From positions 186,001 to 250,000 of the forward strand of contig DATGZN010000077.1 in NCBI GenBank assembly GCA_035297145.1: 64,000 bases of DNA, in the 5' to 3' direction. Position 1 is the first letter of the stretch. Each line of letters begins with the position of its first letter. Positions 17,448 to 25,633 of this stretch are shown piece after piece. The notes beneath the pieces were generated by a model, which saw only the letters and a program-made list of their open reading frames with translations, had not been told where the DNA came from and made no database searches. Made by a program: the position numbers and the translations under genes. This DNA is from QHXW01 sp035297145 (lineage in GTDB: Bacteria > Acidobacteriota > Terriglobia > Bryobacterales > Bryobacteraceae).

Positions 17448-18665
17448 GTGGGCCAGCGAACGTCCGTAGTGTCTAAACAAACGGAGGAAGACCCCTCGCT
17501 CGCATGGCTCTTACACCCAATCAGCAGGGAAGAGTTTTTTGAGGAGTACTGGGAGAAGCGCCCGTTAGTCGTAAAGCGGAAACAGCCGGACTATTTCGGC
17601 TCGCTGATTTCCCTGGATGAAATCGACCGAGTTTTGACCACACTCGATCTCCGCTATCCCAACGTAACTCTCAAGAACGCGAACGGAAATGTTACCGCCG
17701 ACGATTACACGGTACACGGCGACTCGCTAGACGTTGCCAAGGTGTATCAGCTTTTCCAGCAGGGTTCCACGATCGTTCTGGCGTTTCTGGATACCGTGGT
17801 ACCAGCGCTGACCTCATTTGCTCACAACATTGAAAGTGAGTTTACCTTCCCCTGCCAGACCAACGTTTACTTGACTCCAGCAGGCGCTAAAGGGGCCAGG
17901 TATCATTACGATACCCACGACGTATTTGTCCTCCAGGTGACTAACTCCAAGCAGTGGACCACTTATGGGACGCCTCTTGAATTGCCACTCAAGAATCAGG
18001 ACTTTGACGCCGCGGTGCACGAGCGAGGGGCGCCGGCGTTGAATTTCGAGTTAGAGGCTGGGGACGTGGCGTACATACCCCGAGGTCTTGTCCACGATGC
18101 TCGTTCCGGCGACGATGTATCACTTCACATAACGCTGGGGATCTTGAGTTACACCTGGATAGACCTGCTTGTCGAGCTGGCGGCAGACACAGCCTTGCAG
18201 AACAGCGCATTTCGGAAGGCGTTGCCCCCGGGTTTTGCACGGCAGGAGTTCGACCGGACGCAAGCGCGGGAAATGTTTCGGGGCCTTGTGCAGCAGCTCG
18301 CCGCTCAGTCAGACTTCGACACGATCCTGGACCGATTCGTCGATGAGTTCATTGCCGCGCGTCCGCCGCTGCTGAGAGGGCAGATGGCCCAACTGGCCGC
18401 TCTGGACCGTCTGACGATGGACAGCGTAGCCGGCGCGAGGACAGGCGCCGTCAGTCACATGCGCAGGGATGGAGAGTCTACTTCGGTCGATTGCTATGGG
18501 CGAAAAATTAGCTTTCCACATCATGTGACTGAAGTACTCCGATTTGCCCTGAGTCACTCGCGCTTTGTTGTTCGGGAGCTTCCCGGGAATTTAGATGATC
18601 CGGGGAAGTTAGCCCTGGTTAGAAGGCTTATCCGGGAAGGTTTAGTGGTGGTTCACTCGACTTAG
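17448..18665 (+). CDS. JmjC/cupin_4 2-oxoglutarate-dependent protein oxygenase
   Basis: 405 residues, or 398 from a second in-frame GTG at 17469, which may be the true start. The middle is a double-stranded beta-helix oxygenase domain. The iron site can be read as H153-Y-D155 (RYHYDTHDVF) and H216 (YIPRGLVHDARS), followed by SLHITLG. The C-terminal third is helical with a winged-helix-like part. This is the architecture of ribosomal oxygenases such as bacterial YcfD and human MINA53/NO66, which hydroxylate Arg or His in ribosomal proteins. Here the gene sits between a lysine-rich exported mini-protein and an exported DUF885 hydrolase, which suggests a peptide substrate instead. Both views are inference. 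Confidence 0.85.
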   Translation: MGQRTSVVSKQTEEDPSLAWLLHPISREEFFEEYWEKRPLVVKRKQPDYFGSLISLDEIDRVLTTLDLRYPNVTLKNANGNVTADDYTVHGDSLDVAKVYQLFQQGSTIVLAFLDTVVPALTSFAHNIESEFTFPCQTNVYLTPAGAKGARYHYDTHDVFVLQVTNSKQWTTYGTPLELPLKNQDFDAAVHERGAPALNFELEAGDVAYIPRGLVHDARSGDDVSLHITLGILSYTWIDLLVELAADTALQNSAFRKALPPGFARQEFDRTQAREMFRGLVQQLAAQSDFDTILDRFVDEFIAARPPLLRGQMAQLAALDRLTMDSVAGARTGAVSHMRRDGESTSVDCYGRKISFPHHVTEVLRFALSHSRFVVRELPGNLDDPGKLALVRRLIREGLVVVHST

Positions 18666-18675
18666 GAGAGACATC

Positions 18676-20457
18676 ATGCAGACTGCTGTACGCATTGTCC
18701 TGGGCCTGAGCCTGCTCGGCCCTTTGTTTTGCGCCGGTCAATCGCAGCCCGGCCTCGAGGCGCGGCGCAAAGCGCTGGCTGACCTGCTGGCGGAGCAATG
18801 GGAGTACCAGATGCGCACAGATCCCATCTCTGCCACGGTGGTGGGGGACAAGCGCTTCAATGATCAGCTCAACGACTTCTCCGCGGAAGCCGTCGAGAAG
18901 GATTTACAGGAAGCCCGCAAGTTCCTCGCGCGGTTCGAGGCCATTGACAGCACTGGTTTTCCGGACCAGGAAGCGCTCAACAAGGAACTGATGGTGCGGG
19001 ATCTACGAATGCAACTGGAGGGCGCGCGTTTCAAGTTCTGGGAAATGCCGGTTTCCCAGATGGGCGGCATCCATACCTTGTTTCCGCAGCTAGTCAATTT
19101 CATGTCTTTTGAAAGCGTGAAAGATTACCACGATTACATTTCACGTCTGACGCAAGCGCCCCGCGCGATCGACCAGACCATGGCCCGCATGCGCAAGGGG
19201 ATGCAAGACGGGCTGATGAAACCAAGATTCCTGCTGGAAAAAGTGGCGGATCAGGCGGACACGATTGCGAAGGAGGCGCCCGAAAAATCACCACTTGCGC
19301 AGCCATTCATGAAGTTCCCCAAGAGTTTCACGGAAGCTGATCAGCAGCGGTTGCGGGAGCAGGGTCTCGGGGTGATTCGCGACTCGGTGTTACCGGCGTA
19401 CGCGCGGTTCGCCCGGTTTGTGCGAAACGAATATGCTCCCAAGGGACGCAGTGAGCCCGGTGAGTGGGCTCTTCCGGACGGCGAAGCGCGGTATGCATTC
19501 GCCGTGAAGCAGAGCACGACTACGAATCTCACGCCGCAGGAAATCCACGATATCGGCCTCGCGCAAGTGGCGGAGATTGAAGCGCGTATGCTTGCCGTGG
19601 CGAAGCAGTTCGGCCACCAAACTCTAAAGGAATTCAATGACGCCATCGCTGCTGACCCGAAGCTGCACGGCCAATCGCGCCAGCAGTTCGTGGATCTGAC
19701 CAGTAAGTACATCGATCAGATGTACCCGAAGCTGCCCGAATTGTTCGGCCGCCTGCCGAAGGGCAGGGTCGAGGTGAAGCCGGTGGAAGAGTTTCGCGAG
19801 AAGGAAGCCTCCACGCATTACCTCCAGGGCACACCGGACGGTTCCCGGCCAGGCCGTGTGATGGTGGTTACGGGCGACTTCCAGAACCGTCTTCTTCTGG
19901 ACGTCGAGACTACCGCGTACCACGAAGGCGTTCCGGGGCACCACATGCAGATTGCCATTGCGCAGGAGATGCCCAGCCTGCCGCCCTTCCGCCAACATGA
20001 ATTCTACGGCGCGTACATTGAGGGTTGGGCGCTATACGCCGAGCGCCTGGGAAAGGAGGCTGGATTTTTCCAGGATCCTTACAGCTATTACGGCCATCTG
20101 CAGGACGACATGCTGCGCGCCGTTCGCCTGGTGGTGGATACAGGCTTCCACTACAAGCACTGGACCCGCCAGCAAGTGGTGGACTATTTTCATGAACACT
20201 CCGGGATGGACGAGCCCAATGTACAGGCCGAGACGGACCGTTACATGGTGTGGCCGGGCCAGGCATTGAGCTACAAGATCGGTCAACTGGAAATATTGAG
20301 GCTTCGCGAGTACGCGAAGGACGAACTGAAGGAAAAATTCAGCCTTCGGGCATTCCACGACGAGGTGCTGGGCGGGGGAGCGCTGCCGCTGGACGTGCTG
20401 AGTACGAGGATTCATGCATGGGTTGCGCGGCAGAAGGCCGTCAGCCCGCAGACGTAG
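18676..20457 (+). CDS. exported DUF885 metallohydrolase-like protein
   Basis: 593 residues with an N-terminal signal peptide (VRIVLGLSLLGPLFCAGQ). The body is helical and contains H416-E-G-V-P-G-H-H (YHEGVPGHHMQIAIAQEM), the signature of the DUF885 family. That family resembles M32-like zinc peptidases with an HExxH-type helix and a downstream glutamate (here probably in FYGAYIEGWALYAERLG). Substrates are unknown; a peptidase role is inferred. AGGAGAGACATC precedes the ATG, and the gene starts 11 nt after the oxygenase gene, so the three genes from 17137 probably form one operon. Confidence 0.85.
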   Translation: MQTAVRIVLGLSLLGPLFCAGQSQPGLEARRKALADLLAEQWEYQMRTDPISATVVGDKRFNDQLNDFSAEAVEKDLQEARKFLARFEAIDSTGFPDQEALNKELMVRDLRMQLEGARFKFWEMPVSQMGGIHTLFPQLVNFMSFESVKDYHDYISRLTQAPRAIDQTMARMRKGMQDGLMKPRFLLEKVADQADTIAKEAPEKSPLAQPFMKFPKSFTEADQQRLREQGLGVIRDSVLPAYARFARFVRNEYAPKGRSEPGEWALPDGEARYAFAVKQSTTTNLTPQEIHDIGLAQVAEIEARMLAVAKQFGHQTLKEFNDAIAADPKLHGQSRQQFVDLTSKYIDQMYPKLPELFGRLPKGRVEVKPVEEFREKEASTHYLQGTPDGSRPGRVMVVTGDFQNRLLLDVETTAYHEGVPGHHMQIAIAQEMPSLPPFRQHEFYGAYIEGWALYAERLGKEAGFFQDPYSYYGHLQDDMLRAVRLVVDTGFHYKHWTRQQVVDYFHEHSGMDEPNVQAETDRYMVWPGQALSYKIGQLEILRLREYAKDELKEKFSLRAFHDEVLGGGALPLDVLSTRIHAWVARQKAVSPQT

Positions 20458-20540
20458 GTTAGCGCACTGGGACAACCACTCCCTTCGGTCGTGGCTCAGC
20501 AAGCCGGATGCGGTTACGTTCAGCATGGTGGCGGCGGTTT

Positions 20541-20565
20541 TGGGTCAGTTTGTCAAACTGACCCA
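20541..20565. promoter_or_regulatory. perfect 25-nt palindrome, candidate operator or hairpin
   Basis: TGGGTCAGTTTG (20541-20552) and its exact complement CAAACTGACCCA (20554-20565) are separated by a single T. It lies 84 bp after the DUF885 gene and 310 bp before the next gene. With essentially no loop it suits a dimeric DNA-binding protein better than an RNA hairpin. Confidence 0.55.
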
Positions 20566-20587
20566 CTACCATAAAAGTAAACATAAT

Positions 20588-20610
20588 CTCCGTTATCGGA
20601 AGTAACGGAG
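20588..20610. other. second hairpin in the 417-bp gene-free stretch 20458-20874
   Basis: CTCCGTTA (20588-20595) and TAACGGAG (20603-20610) form an 8-bp stem with a 7-nt loop, 22 bp after the palindrome. No T run follows, so it is not a standard terminator. A 21-codon lysine-rich frame at 20714-20779 is the only other thing seen between here and 20874; it lacks a ribosome-binding site. Confidence 0.4.
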
Positions 20611-20874
20611 GTGGCTTGTTCCGGTCTGCGACGGCTTACTAGTACTTTTGCCCTGGAAACATCCGGCAATAACCCCCCCGCTGTTTGCATCATCTCCGCA
20701 TGAGTAGCCAACGATGGCTAGGAAACACAGTACGAAACACACCCTGACCGATAACCCACCAAAGAAGGCGGGAAAGTGACCCTTTCCGATGCCAATTCCA
20801 TCAACCGAGCAGGTCGGAGGACGTACACGGTCTGCTCCCAACCAAAACCCAAAACAGAAGGACAAAGAAAGAAT

Positions 20875-21783
20875 ATGAAAACGACGTTCATTTCAGCTCT
20901 CGCGTTCGCGTCACTCTCAACCCTGGCCGCAGGAACAACACACTCCGGTACCCAATCCGCACCGAGAGCCGCAGCCCAGCCGCACGTCAACGCCGCGCGC
21001 CCTGCCCAGCCCGCAAGATCCGCAGCGACAAACCGGCCCCATACCGCTCAACCTGGCGCCGCACGGTATAACTCTCAGCGGCCCAACGTTGGACAGACCA
21101 ACTCGGCTCACGCGGCGAATTCTGCACGGCCGAATGCGGCACACGTCAATAGTGCGCGGCCGAATTCCGGACAGCTCAGCGCCCAGCGTTCCGCCAACAC
21201 TTCTAACCCAAAGCCGGCACCAACCAACGCTACCCGATCCAATCCTTCGCACCCGAATTCCGTGGCGCAACGCAACAATGCCGGTAACGGCTCCTCGCAC
21301 GCAAACACCGGACAGGGGTCACCCAGGAACGCCAACTATTCCTCCACGAATCGTGGCACGCGGGCGGGCACAATGAACGCTTCGCTCCAGGGCGGGCGCC
21401 AGATTCCGCAGCAGCGCTTTCAGGCGAGCTTCGGCAGAGCGCACACCTTTGCCATGGGGCACCCCACGATGATTGGCGGGCAGGCTAGCTTCCAGTTTGG
21501 CGGCTATTGGTTCGGCATCGCCGATCCCTGGCCCGCGGCGTGGCTTTACACGGATACGGTCTACGTTGATTTCATCGGCGGAGAATATGTGCTCGTGAAC
21601 GTCATGCATCCCGGCGTGTACGTAGCCGTGAGTGCTGGAGATGCGGTGACTTCCTGCGTAGCTGCCGCCCCAGAGCCCGTCGCTCCGGTGGCAGTTGCTG
21701 CGGTGGTTCCCCCGGTGCCGATAATTCCGCCCCCGCCGGTGGCCCCGGTGGTAGTGGCGCGGCCAATGGTCGTGGTCCGGTGA
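20875..21783 (+). CDS. exported Asn/Ala/Arg/Pro-rich low-complexity protein
   Basis: 302 residues from the ATG at 20875, which begins a signal peptide (MKTTFISALAFASLSTLAAG); longer starts upstream would bury it. Residues about 30-190 are disordered and repetitive, with units such as NSARPN and AHVNSARPNSG. A compact hydrophobic region follows (FQFGGYWFGIADPWPAAWLY, YVDFIGGEYVLVNVMHPGVY), then a Pro/Val-rich C-terminus (PPPPVAPVVV). The folded part resembles small secreted domains common in Acidobacteria and Proteobacteria of unknown role. Located in the cell envelope or medium. It ends before an intrinsic terminator. Confidence 0.75.
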   Translation: MKTTFISALAFASLSTLAAGTTHSGTQSAPRAAAQPHVNAARPAQPARSAATNRPHTAQPGAARYNSQRPNVGQTNSAHAANSARPNAAHVNSARPNSGQLSAQRSANTSNPKPAPTNATRSNPSHPNSVAQRNNAGNGSSHANTGQGSPRNANYSSTNRGTRAGTMNASLQGGRQIPQQRFQASFGRAHTFAMGHPTMIGGQASFQFGGYWFGIADPWPAAWLYTDTVYVDFIGGEYVLVNVMHPGVYVAVSAGDAVTSCVAAAPEPVAPVAVAAVVPPVPIIPPPPVAPVVVARPMVVVR

Positions 21784-21850
21784 TCTCAGCCGAGCCCTGG
21801 TCACTTCACACCTGAAAAGCGAGGGCGGCGCGCCGGGCTTAGCCTGTCGG

Positions 21851-21868
21851 GCCGCCTTCGCGGCTTTT
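21851..21868 (+). terminator. intrinsic terminator after the low-complexity protein gene
   Basis: GCCGC-CTTC-GCGGC (21851-21864) followed directly by TTTT, 68 bp after the stop codon. Confidence 0.75.
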
Positions 21869-22268
21869 CCCGCACGAATATCTTCTCCTGACGTTGGTCA
21901 GCCGCAGTTAGCAGAGTGAGATAATCAATTCAACAGCCAGCAACAGGGAGGTGTCTGCTGCGGAACAGGAAGCACTGATCCGCGAAGTTGCCGCCCGAGC
22001 CGAGGCTGGCTTTTTTCAGGTGACGAGTGGGACGACGACGATACCGTTGCTCCGTGAAACGGGGCCAGCGACAAATTCGTTGCTCTTAACCTCGGGCGTG
22101 GGAGCAACAGATAGAGGATGTTGGCCCTGCGCAACAGGCGTGTAGCACAGTCTTCGTGTTATATCTTTTGTTTCAATGGCCTGGAATAGGCAACGGTCAC
22201 CGCAAGTACCAAGTCTCGGAAGTGAGGGATATGCCTTCTTCCGGTCAGCATTTCCGGCTGGCTGGTAA
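21869..22268. other. 400-bp stretch without a recognised gene
   Basis: A 64-codon plus-strand frame (21951-22145, GTG start) opens with a helical MSAAEQEALIREVAARAEAG-like stretch but then loses coding character. GTTGCTC (22079-22085) and GAGCAAC (22102-22108) form a 7-bp hairpin. No promoter, riboswitch or RNA gene could be identified with confidence; it probably holds the upstream region of the methyltransferase gene. Confidence 0.4.
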
Positions 22269-22970
22269 ATGGATACTCCAGGCTTGCAGGCAGCCGTCAA
22301 CGCCATTCCCTGGGCGCACCGGATCGACCTGGGCCACGGGATTGTCACGCCGGGCGAGTGGGATACAACGGAGATTCTGCGGCGGCTTCGGCTGCCGGAA
22401 GATCTCACGGGCCAGACGGTGCTGGACGTCGGGTGCTGGGATGGGTTCTACTCATTCGCGGCGGAACGGCGTGGGGCGCAGCGCGTGCTGGCTGCCGACT
22501 CGTTCATCTGGCAATCGGGACGCAAGCAAGGGTTCCTGCTGGCGCGCGAGGCGCTCCATTCGAAAGTTGAAGATGCGGAGATCGACGTTCTGGATCTCTC
22601 GCCGGAGCGAGTCGGAACCTTTGACGTCGTGCTGTTCCTGGGTGTGCTTTACCACATGCGGCACCCGATGCTGGCGCTAGAGCACGTGGCGGCAGTGACC
22701 AAGCGGTTACTGATCGTCGAAACAGTGATCGATCTATTGTGGGTGCCAGGTAAGGCGCTGGCGTTTTATCCGGGGTCGGAACTCGGCCAGGATCCTACCA
22801 ACTGGTTCGGACCGACGCCGGCGGCGCTCGGGGCCATGCTCCGCGCCGTGGGATTCACCCGCGTGGAACGGGTCTGGCCTTCATCGGAGCGCCTGCTGCT
22901 GTGGCGTGCGATGAGCGTGTTTGGCCCGAAAGCGATCAAGCGGGCCGTGTACCACGCATATCGGGAATGA
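22269..22970 (+). CDS. SAM-dependent methyltransferase, CmoB-like
   Basis: 233 residues of a class I Rossmann methyltransferase. Motif I is VLDVGCWDGFYSFAAERRGA (about residues 50-70), and the acidic residue ending the second strand is in VLAADSF. The later VLFLGVLYHMRHPMLALEHV is characteristic of the DUF1698/CmoB-like group, which includes the tRNA uridine carboxymethyltransferase CmoB. This protein is about 90 residues shorter than CmoB and lacks its N-terminal part, so a different substrate (small molecule, lipid or sugar) is likely. No neighbour reveals the pathway. Confidence 0.75.
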   Translation: MDTPGLQAAVNAIPWAHRIDLGHGIVTPGEWDTTEILRRLRLPEDLTGQTVLDVGCWDGFYSFAAERRGAQRVLAADSFIWQSGRKQGFLLAREALHSKVEDAEIDVLDLSPERVGTFDVVLFLGVLYHMRHPMLALEHVAAVTKRLLIVETVIDLLWVPGKALAFYPGSELGQDPTNWFGPTPAALGAMLRAVGFTRVERVWPSSERLLLWRAMSVFGPKAIKRAVYHAYRE

Positions 22971-22973
22971 AAA

Positions 22974-23012
22974 GCCGCAGGTGTCCGCAAACGGCGCGTA
23001 CCCCCGCGCTAC
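22974..23012 (-). repeat. 40-bp dispersed repeat, copy 3 (inverted)
   Basis: On the minus strand it reads GTAGCGCGGGGGTACGCGCC and ends CACCTGCGGC, aligning with the copies at 7815 and 10260. The GTAC and ACAC segments are exchanged relative to the other copies. It starts 4 bp after the methyltransferase stop codon. Confidence 0.6.
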
Positions 23013-23045
23013 CGTAAGGCGCTGATCAGGACACGCTCCGCGTTT

Positions 23046-23051
23046 TATAAT
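23046..23051 (+). promoter_or_regulatory. -10 element of ilvE, leaderless arrangement
   Basis: A consensus TATAAT ends 6 nt before the ilvE ATG at 23058. Transcription would begin at or within a base or two of the start codon. No good -35 box and no Shine-Dalgarno were seen. Confidence 0.6.
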
Positions 23052-23057
23052 CGTTGA

Positions 23058-24017
23058 ATGTTAACCCCTACCGAAAAGATCTGGCACAACGGGCGTTTCA
23101 TCGCCTGGGATGACGCGCGCATTCATGTGCTTTCGCATGTCGTGAGCTATGGGAGCTCGGTATTCGAGGGCATCCGCTGTTATGACACACCCTCGGGACC
23201 GGCGATTTTCCGGGTTCGCGAGCACATCCGCCGCATGCTGGATTCGGCCAAGATCTATCGCATGGAAAATGTTGGATTCACGGCTGCCGCGCTGGAACAG
23301 GCCATGCTGGAGCTGGTGCGCGTGAACCATATGCGCTCGTGCTATATCCGGCCCATCGTTTTGCGAGCGTACGGCGAGATGGGGGTTAACCCGCTCAAGA
23401 ATCCGCTGGATGTCTATATTGCGTGCTGGGAGTGGGGCAAGTATCTGGGCGAGGAAGCGCTGGCGGAAGGCGTGGACGTGTGCGTTTCGAGCTGGAACCG
23501 GATCGCACCCAATACCCTGCCCGCGCTGGCCAAGGCCGGCGCCAACTACATGAACTCCCAGTTGATCAAGATGGAGGCGATCAGCAACGGGTACTCGGAA
23601 GGCATCGCGCTGGACGCGTCGGGCTACGTGAGCGAGGGCTCCGGCGAAAACATCTTTGTGGTGCGCGACGGAAAGATCCTGACGCCGCCGTTGGGAGCGT
23701 CTGTGCTGCCGGGAATCACGCGCGATGCCGTGCTGCGGCTGGCGCAGGATCTAGACATACCGGTAACGGAAAGCATTGTGCCGCGAGAGATGCTGTACAT
23801 TGCCGACGAGGTTTTCTTTTCGGGGACGGCGGCCGAGATTACGCCCATCCGGTCGATTGACCGAATTCAGATCGGCAAGGGGCGGCGCGGGCCGGTGGCG
23901 GAGCGGTTACAGAAAGAGTTTTTCGCCATCGTGAATGGAACCAAGCCAGACCGGCATGGATGGCTGTCGCCCGTGGCGAAACCGGAGTTGCAACCGAGTC
24001 TGGCGGGAAAGAAATAA
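23058..24017 (+). CDS. ilvE: branched-chain amino acid aminotransferase
   Basis: 319 residues, fold-type IV PLP aminotransferase. The N-terminus (IWHNGRFIAWDDARIHVLSH, YGSSVFEGIRCYDT) and the PLP-lysine region (GANYMNSQLIKMEAISNGYS, followed by SEGSGENIFVVRDGKI) are those of the IlvE group. It transfers the amino group between glutamate and the branched-chain 2-oxoacids in the last step of Val, Leu and Ile synthesis. D-amino-acid and aminodeoxychorismate relatives have the same fold, but the length and the GSSVFEGIR motif favour IlvE. Start supported by the adjacent -10 box. Monocistronic. Confidence 0.93.
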   Translation: MLTPTEKIWHNGRFIAWDDARIHVLSHVVSYGSSVFEGIRCYDTPSGPAIFRVREHIRRMLDSAKIYRMENVGFTAAALEQAMLELVRVNHMRSCYIRPIVLRAYGEMGVNPLKNPLDVYIACWEWGKYLGEEALAEGVDVCVSSWNRIAPNTLPALAKAGANYMNSQLIKMEAISNGYSEGIALDASGYVSEGSGENIFVVRDGKILTPPLGASVLPGITRDAVLRLAQDLDIPVTESIVPREMLYIADEVFFSGTAAEITPIRSIDRIQIGKGRRGPVAERLQKEFFAIVNGTKPDRHGWLSPVAKPELQPSLAGKK

Positions 24018-24021
24018 AAAA

Positions 24022-24075
24022 CAGCGCAATCCGAGCCGGCCACCTCCCCCGAGATTTACCGCCCGGACTGCGCTG
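24022..24075. terminator. imperfect long hairpin after ilvE
   Basis: CAGCGCAATCCG (24022-24033) pairs with CGGACTGCGCTG (24064-24075) at 11 of 12 positions, 5 bp after the ilvE stop. No T run follows, so the function as terminator is uncertain. Confidence 0.4.
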
Positions 24076-24223
24076 ATGAGGAACTCATTCTTTGTAGCGT
24101 GCGGCGAACCTGGACGCCAGAAAAATCTTAGCCGTTTGTCCGTTTTTCAACAGATTTATCGGTTAAATGGATGTTACATTTGCCGCCTTCCAGGTGTGGC
24201 AAACCTGTGAATAAAGCAAACAG

Positions 24224-25369
24224 ATGATTATTTGTTCAGGAATAGATGCGGTCAGCGGATCGGGAATTGAGATCCAGTGTGACGGAGAGGCCATCCGGGA
24301 GGTCTGGCCGGCGATGCATGCTCCGGCGAATTGGATCGCGCCGGGGTGGGTGGATATCCAGGTTAATGGCTTCGCCGGGGTGGATTATAACTCGCCGAAT
24401 ACTTCTCACGAAGAGATTGCGCGATCCGTGCAAGTGCTGTACTCGGCGGGTGTGACGCGGTTTTATCCTACCGTGATTACCGGCGGCCCGGATGACATGG
24501 TGGGCGCGTTGCGCAACCTGGCGCGCGCCAAAGATTCTTTACCCGAAGGCGCCGCCATGGATGGGTTTCACGTGGAAGGGCCGCACATTTCGCCGGACGA
24601 CGGACCGCGCGGTGCGCATCCCAAGCGCTGGGTACGGCCACCGGATATCGATGAATTCTGCCGGTGGCAGGACGCGACCGGGGGCCGGATCCGTCTGGTG
24701 ACCTTGGCGCCCGAGTGGCCGGGGGCGCCGCGATATATCGAGGCCGTGACGTCACGGAACGTGGTGGTGAGCATCGGGCACACGAACGCCGAAGCGCGGC
24801 ACATCGCCGACGCGGTGAGCGCGGGCGCGACGATGTCCACGCACTTGGGAAACGGCGCGCACGCGGTAATGCGGCGGCATCCGAACTACATTTGGGAGCA
24901 GCTCGCGGAGGACCGGCTGCGGGCCAGTTTCATTGTGGACGGCATTCACCTTCCGACTTCGTTTCTGAAGGTCGCGCTACGGGCGAAGGGTCTGGAGCGG
25001 GCGCTGCTGGTGACGGACGCGAGTTCGCCGGCGGGATGTAAGCCGGGAAGGTATCGCCTGGGCGAGCAGGATGTGGATTTGACGCCGGACAATCGCGTGG
25101 TGCTGGCGGGACAGGAACGCCTGGCCGGATCGGCGCTACGCATGGATCGCGGCGTGGAGAATCTGATGCGGCTGGGGGAGCTGAGCCTCGCAGATGCCGT
25201 GCGCCTGGCGACGGTGAATGCAGCGCGCGCGGGACGAGTGCCTGGGCGCGAACGGGGCCTGGTCGATGGAGATCGCGCGGACTTCGTGCTGTTCGATTTC
25301 GACGAGGGAAACAAGGCGATCCAGGTGAAAGCCACTTATGTGGGCGGCCGCAAAGTGTGGAGCGTATAA
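24224..25369 (+). CDS. nagA: N-acetylglucosamine-6-phosphate deacetylase
   Basis: 381 residues of the amidohydrolase superfamily. It has PGWVDIQVNGFAGVDYN near the N-terminus in place of the HxH pair found in many relatives, then DGFHVEGPHISPDDGPRGAH with the metal-binding glutamate. SIGHTNAEA and STHLGNGAHA carry the two histidine ligands, and VTDASSPAG the catalytic aspartate. It removes the acetyl group from GlcNAc-6-phosphate, producing glucosamine-6-phosphate during recycling of cell-wall or chitin sugars. No nagB or transporter is adjacent. Start is the ATG at 24224. Confidence 0.92.
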   Translation: MIICSGIDAVSGSGIEIQCDGEAIREVWPAMHAPANWIAPGWVDIQVNGFAGVDYNSPNTSHEEIARSVQVLYSAGVTRFYPTVITGGPDDMVGALRNLARAKDSLPEGAAMDGFHVEGPHISPDDGPRGAHPKRWVRPPDIDEFCRWQDATGGRIRLVTLAPEWPGAPRYIEAVTSRNVVVSIGHTNAEARHIADAVSAGATMSTHLGNGAHAVMRRHPNYIWEQLAEDRLRASFIVDGIHLPTSFLKVALRAKGLERALLVTDASSPAGCKPGRYRLGEQDVDLTPDNRVVLAGQERLAGSALRMDRGVENLMRLGELSLADAVRLATVNAARAGRVPGRERGLVDGDRADFVLFDFDEGNKAIQVKATYVGGRKVWSV

Positions 25370-25381
25370 TAGCCGTGTTCC

Positions 25382-25543
25382 ATGGAGATTCCTGAACGGC
25401 CGGAATCGCAGAAAGAACCCGCGGCGCCGCGTGAAGAACCGATGCTTTATTGCCCGGTTTGTTCGACACGCCTGACCTCACGCAAATGCAAGCTCATTTG
25501 TCAGACGTGCGGGTACTACATGAGCTGCGCGGATTACTACTGA
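25382..25543 (+). CDS. very small zinc-ribbon protein
   Basis: A 53-residue protein. After a Pro/Glu-rich N-terminus comes a compact cysteine motif: MLYCPVCSTRLTSRKCK, then CQTCGYYMSC near the C-terminus, six cysteines in all. Two CxxC pairs 16-20 residues apart would bind one zinc ion as a rubredoxin-like knuckle; the last residues are ADYY. The strict motif, ATG start and 12-bp distance from nagA support a real gene. TATAAT at 25365-25370 overlaps the end of nagA and would give a leader of about 5 nt. Function unknown. Confidence 0.8.
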   Translation: MEIPERPESQKEPAAPREEPMLYCPVCSTRLTSRKCKLICQTCGYYMSCADYY

Positions 25544-25633
25544 TTTGGGCCGGGCGTGCCCGGCCCCTACCCTCATGGCGGTGGTCGAGCGTCGTGTTTG
25601 CGGCGGCGATCCGGAATCGGCGGGCGGGAGCAT

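Noticed and set aside
20714..20779. A 21-codon Lys-rich mini-gene (MARKHSTKHTLTDNPP...)
   Set aside because: No ribosome-binding site, promoter or conservation can be shown, though it stays within the gene-free stretch.
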